A DNA stretch of 64,000 bases from assembly GCA_016705545.1 (NCBI GenBank), contig JADIYA010000009.1, positions 62,001 to 126,000 on the forward strand, read 5' to 3'. Positions 62,985 to 64,000 of this stretch are shown one piece after another. The DNA comes from Flavobacteriales bacterium. Lineage in GTDB: Bacteria > Bacteroidota > Bacteroidia > Flavobacteriales_F > PHOS-HE28. The notes under the pieces are model-generated. The model did no database searches and had not been told where the DNA came from. It saw only the letters and a list, made by a program, of their open reading frames with translations. How positions within the stretch are numbered: position 1 is the first letter of the stretch; every line of letters starts with the position of its first letter. The translations under genes were made by a program, and so were the position numbers.

Positions 62985-63874
62985 GCTCGCAAAACGGAAC
63001 CTGGAAGGGAACCAGTCGCGGCACTCCGCTCGGCTATCGATTCTTCATCCTCATACTGCGGACCCTCGGCCCCCGGGTGGCGCATGCTTTCCTCTGGTTC
63101 GTGGTGCCATGGTACGCCATCACTGCACGTGCCAGCAATGAAGCCATCCGCGGTTACTTCCAACGGCTCCGGGCAACGGGCCATCGCGATCGACTCACCG
63201 TGATCGGATCCTACATGACCTTCGGCCGGTCGCTCATCGATCGTGCCGCCATGCGCGCTGGACGGGCCAGCGATTACACCTGGTTGAAGCTCGGAACCGT
63301 GCAGCCCTTGAGAGATGCAGGTGCTGGCGTGGTGATCAGCGCGCACGTGGGCAACTGGGAGCTCGCGGGCAATCTGCTCGGCCATCAGTCCGACATGCCC
63401 GTGCACGTGCTCATGCAGGATGCCGAGGTAGCGGCCATCGCACGTGCGCAGGAAGAGGGCCAGGAGCGGCGTGCCTTCAACGTGATCGCCATCAAGGACG
63501 ACTTTTCGCATGTGTACGCTGCGGCCGCGGCCATGCGGGCCGGCGGACTGCTCTGCCTTCACGGCGATCGCTTCCTGCCTGGCGCCCGAACGGTTGCCCG
63601 TTCCTTCCTCGGATTCGATGCGCTCTTCCCGGTGGGCCCCTTCGCCCTCGCCCGCTCGCTACAGGTGCCGGTGAGCTACGCGTTCGTGGTGAATACGGCC
63701 CCGCTCTGCTACGCCTTCCACGCCACGGCCCCATTGCCGGCAGGCTCCTCCGTCGACACGCTCATCGATGCCTATGTGCAGGCGCTCGAGGAGGTGGTGA
63801 ACAAGTATCCGCTCCAGTGGTTCAATTATTATGACTTTTGGCGCCATGACACAGGCACTGGCCAGCGGCGCTGA
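62981..63874 (+). CDS. LpxL/HtrB-like lysophospholipid/lipid A acyltransferase
   Basis: 297 aa from a GTG at 62981 overlapping the ACP stop. N-terminal membrane segment, then the HtrB catalytic motif in 'GVVISAHVGNWELAGNLLGH' (H-x4-E) near 120 and 'LLCLHGDRFLPGARTVARSFLGF' near 195. Family enzymes acylate a lipid on the inner leaflet with ACP-bound chains. Here it likely moves the ACP-bound polyene to its lipid or alcohol acceptor (inference). Downstream it overlaps the dehydratase start by 29 bp. Confidence 0.9.
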   Translation: MSSQNGTWKGTSRGTPLGYRFFILILRTLGPRVAHAFLWFVVPWYAITARASNEAIRGYFQRLRATGHRDRLTVIGSYMTFGRSLIDRAAMRAGRASDYTWLKLGTVQPLRDAGAGVVISAHVGNWELAGNLLGHQSDMPVHVLMQDAEVAAIARAQEEGQERRAFNVIAIKDDFSHVYAAAAAMRAGGLLCLHGDRFLPGARTVARSFLGFDALFPVGPFALARSLQVPVSYAFVVNTAPLCYAFHATAPLPAGSSVDTLIDAYVQALEEVVNKYPLQWFNYYDFWRHDTGTGQRR

Positions 63875-64000
63875 CGCATTGACGCTGATCCCGCAGAAGT
63901 CGCCCTTCGTGCTCGTCGACACCTTGCTCGCCGCAACACCGGCACGTTACCACAGCGCATTCACCGTGCCGGCGGGTCATGTGCTGCTGCGCGGTAATGA
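63846..64000 (+). CDS. 3-hydroxyacyl-ACP dehydratase-like protein (partial)
   Basis: Only the first ~51 codons are in the window (ATG 63846, running off the right edge). 'LTLIPQKSPFVLVDTLLAATPARYHSAFTVPAGHVLL' resembles the hot-dog dehydratases of aryl-polyene loci (ApeP/ApeI and FabZ type): an I-P-Q/H-K/R-x-P-F-V/L-x-V-D start. It would introduce the double bonds of the polyene. The catalytic His is probably the one in the early 'PQKSP' region or beyond the edge, so activity cannot be judged. Confidence 0.7.
   Translation, partial: MTQALASGADALTLIPQKSPFVLVDTLLAATPARYHSAFTVPAGHVLLRGN

Noticed and set aside
48431..64000. Complete dialkylresorcinol flexirubin cluster
   Set aside because: No DarB-type KASIII or DarA aromatase is visible, so the more general aryl-polyene/flexirubin type was used.

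Overview
The window looks like GC-rich chromosomal DNA from a Bacteroidota bacterium, most likely an uncultured Flavobacteriales-type lineage (inference). The evidence is: many secreted proteins with type IX secretion (T9SS) C-terminal sorting domains of types A and B; a T9SS 'plug' (DUF5103) protein; a PorE-like TPR/beta-propeller/OmpA protein; SprB-type repeats; promoters of the Bacteroidota TAnnTTTG class a few bases upstream of start codons; and a flexirubin/aryl-polyene type pigment locus whose ammonia-lyase closely resembles, from memory, the Flavobacterium johnsoniae enzyme.

Layout. 0-6 kb is accessory-looking: a 21-bp tandem array, an FN3-domain protein, three copies of a dispersed ~45-bp repeat, secreted proteins and a MazF/PemK-type toxin-antitoxin pair. 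6-11.2 kb (minus strand) holds a small membrane protein, a T9SS type-B secreted protein, a secreted protein, a methyltransferase and the T9SS plug. 11.4-19.7 kb is a complete Na+-translocating NADH:quinone reductase operon (nqrABCDEF), followed by an outer-membrane-like protein, apbE (the flavin transferase that loads NqrB/NqrC) and a convergent nqrM (NQR maturation factor). 19.8-25.8 kb holds small membrane proteins, a badly disrupted AddA-like helicase-nuclease, a GNAT acetyltransferase and a disrupted SprB-repeat protein. 25.8-30.4 kb has two T9SS cargo proteins, one a glycosidase-like 1033-aa protein. 30.5-36.8 kb has recR, a GT2 fusion, a 2-oxoacid dehydrogenase E2 and the PorE-like protein. 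36.9-40.9 kb has a DEDDh exonuclease, an FAH hydrolase, kdsA, a transaldolase-CBS fusion and a KdsC-like phosphatase. 40.9-46.5 kb (minus) has a MORN protein, mnmA, a lipoprotein, a subtilase, aat and a DUF2141 protein. 46.5-48.4 kb has a MATE transporter and a small beta-barrel-like protein.

48.4 kb to the end is a biosynthetic locus for a flexirubin/aryl-polyene type aromatic polyene lipid. It contains a C45 acyltransferase, a PaaK-like adenylating enzyme, a halogenase-like flavoprotein (frameshifted), an O-methyltransferase, a CrtI-like oxidoreductase, a giant MMPL transporter/acyltransferase/methyltransferase fusion, a tyrosine ammonia-lyase-like enzyme, a ketoreductase, a ketosynthase, an acyl carrier protein, an LpxL-like acyltransferase and the start of a dehydratase. 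A plausible flow is tyrosine to 4-coumarate (lyase), activation and loading (adenylating enzyme plus ACP), chain extension and reduction (KS, KR, DH), tailoring (halogenase-like enzyme, methyltransferases), acyl transfer and export (LpxL, MMPL/PlsC).

At least six otherwise well-conserved genes carry single-base-type frameshifts, including mnmA. This suggests residual indel errors in the assembly as well as, or instead of, true decay. No tRNA, rRNA, CRISPR array or insertion sequence was recognised.
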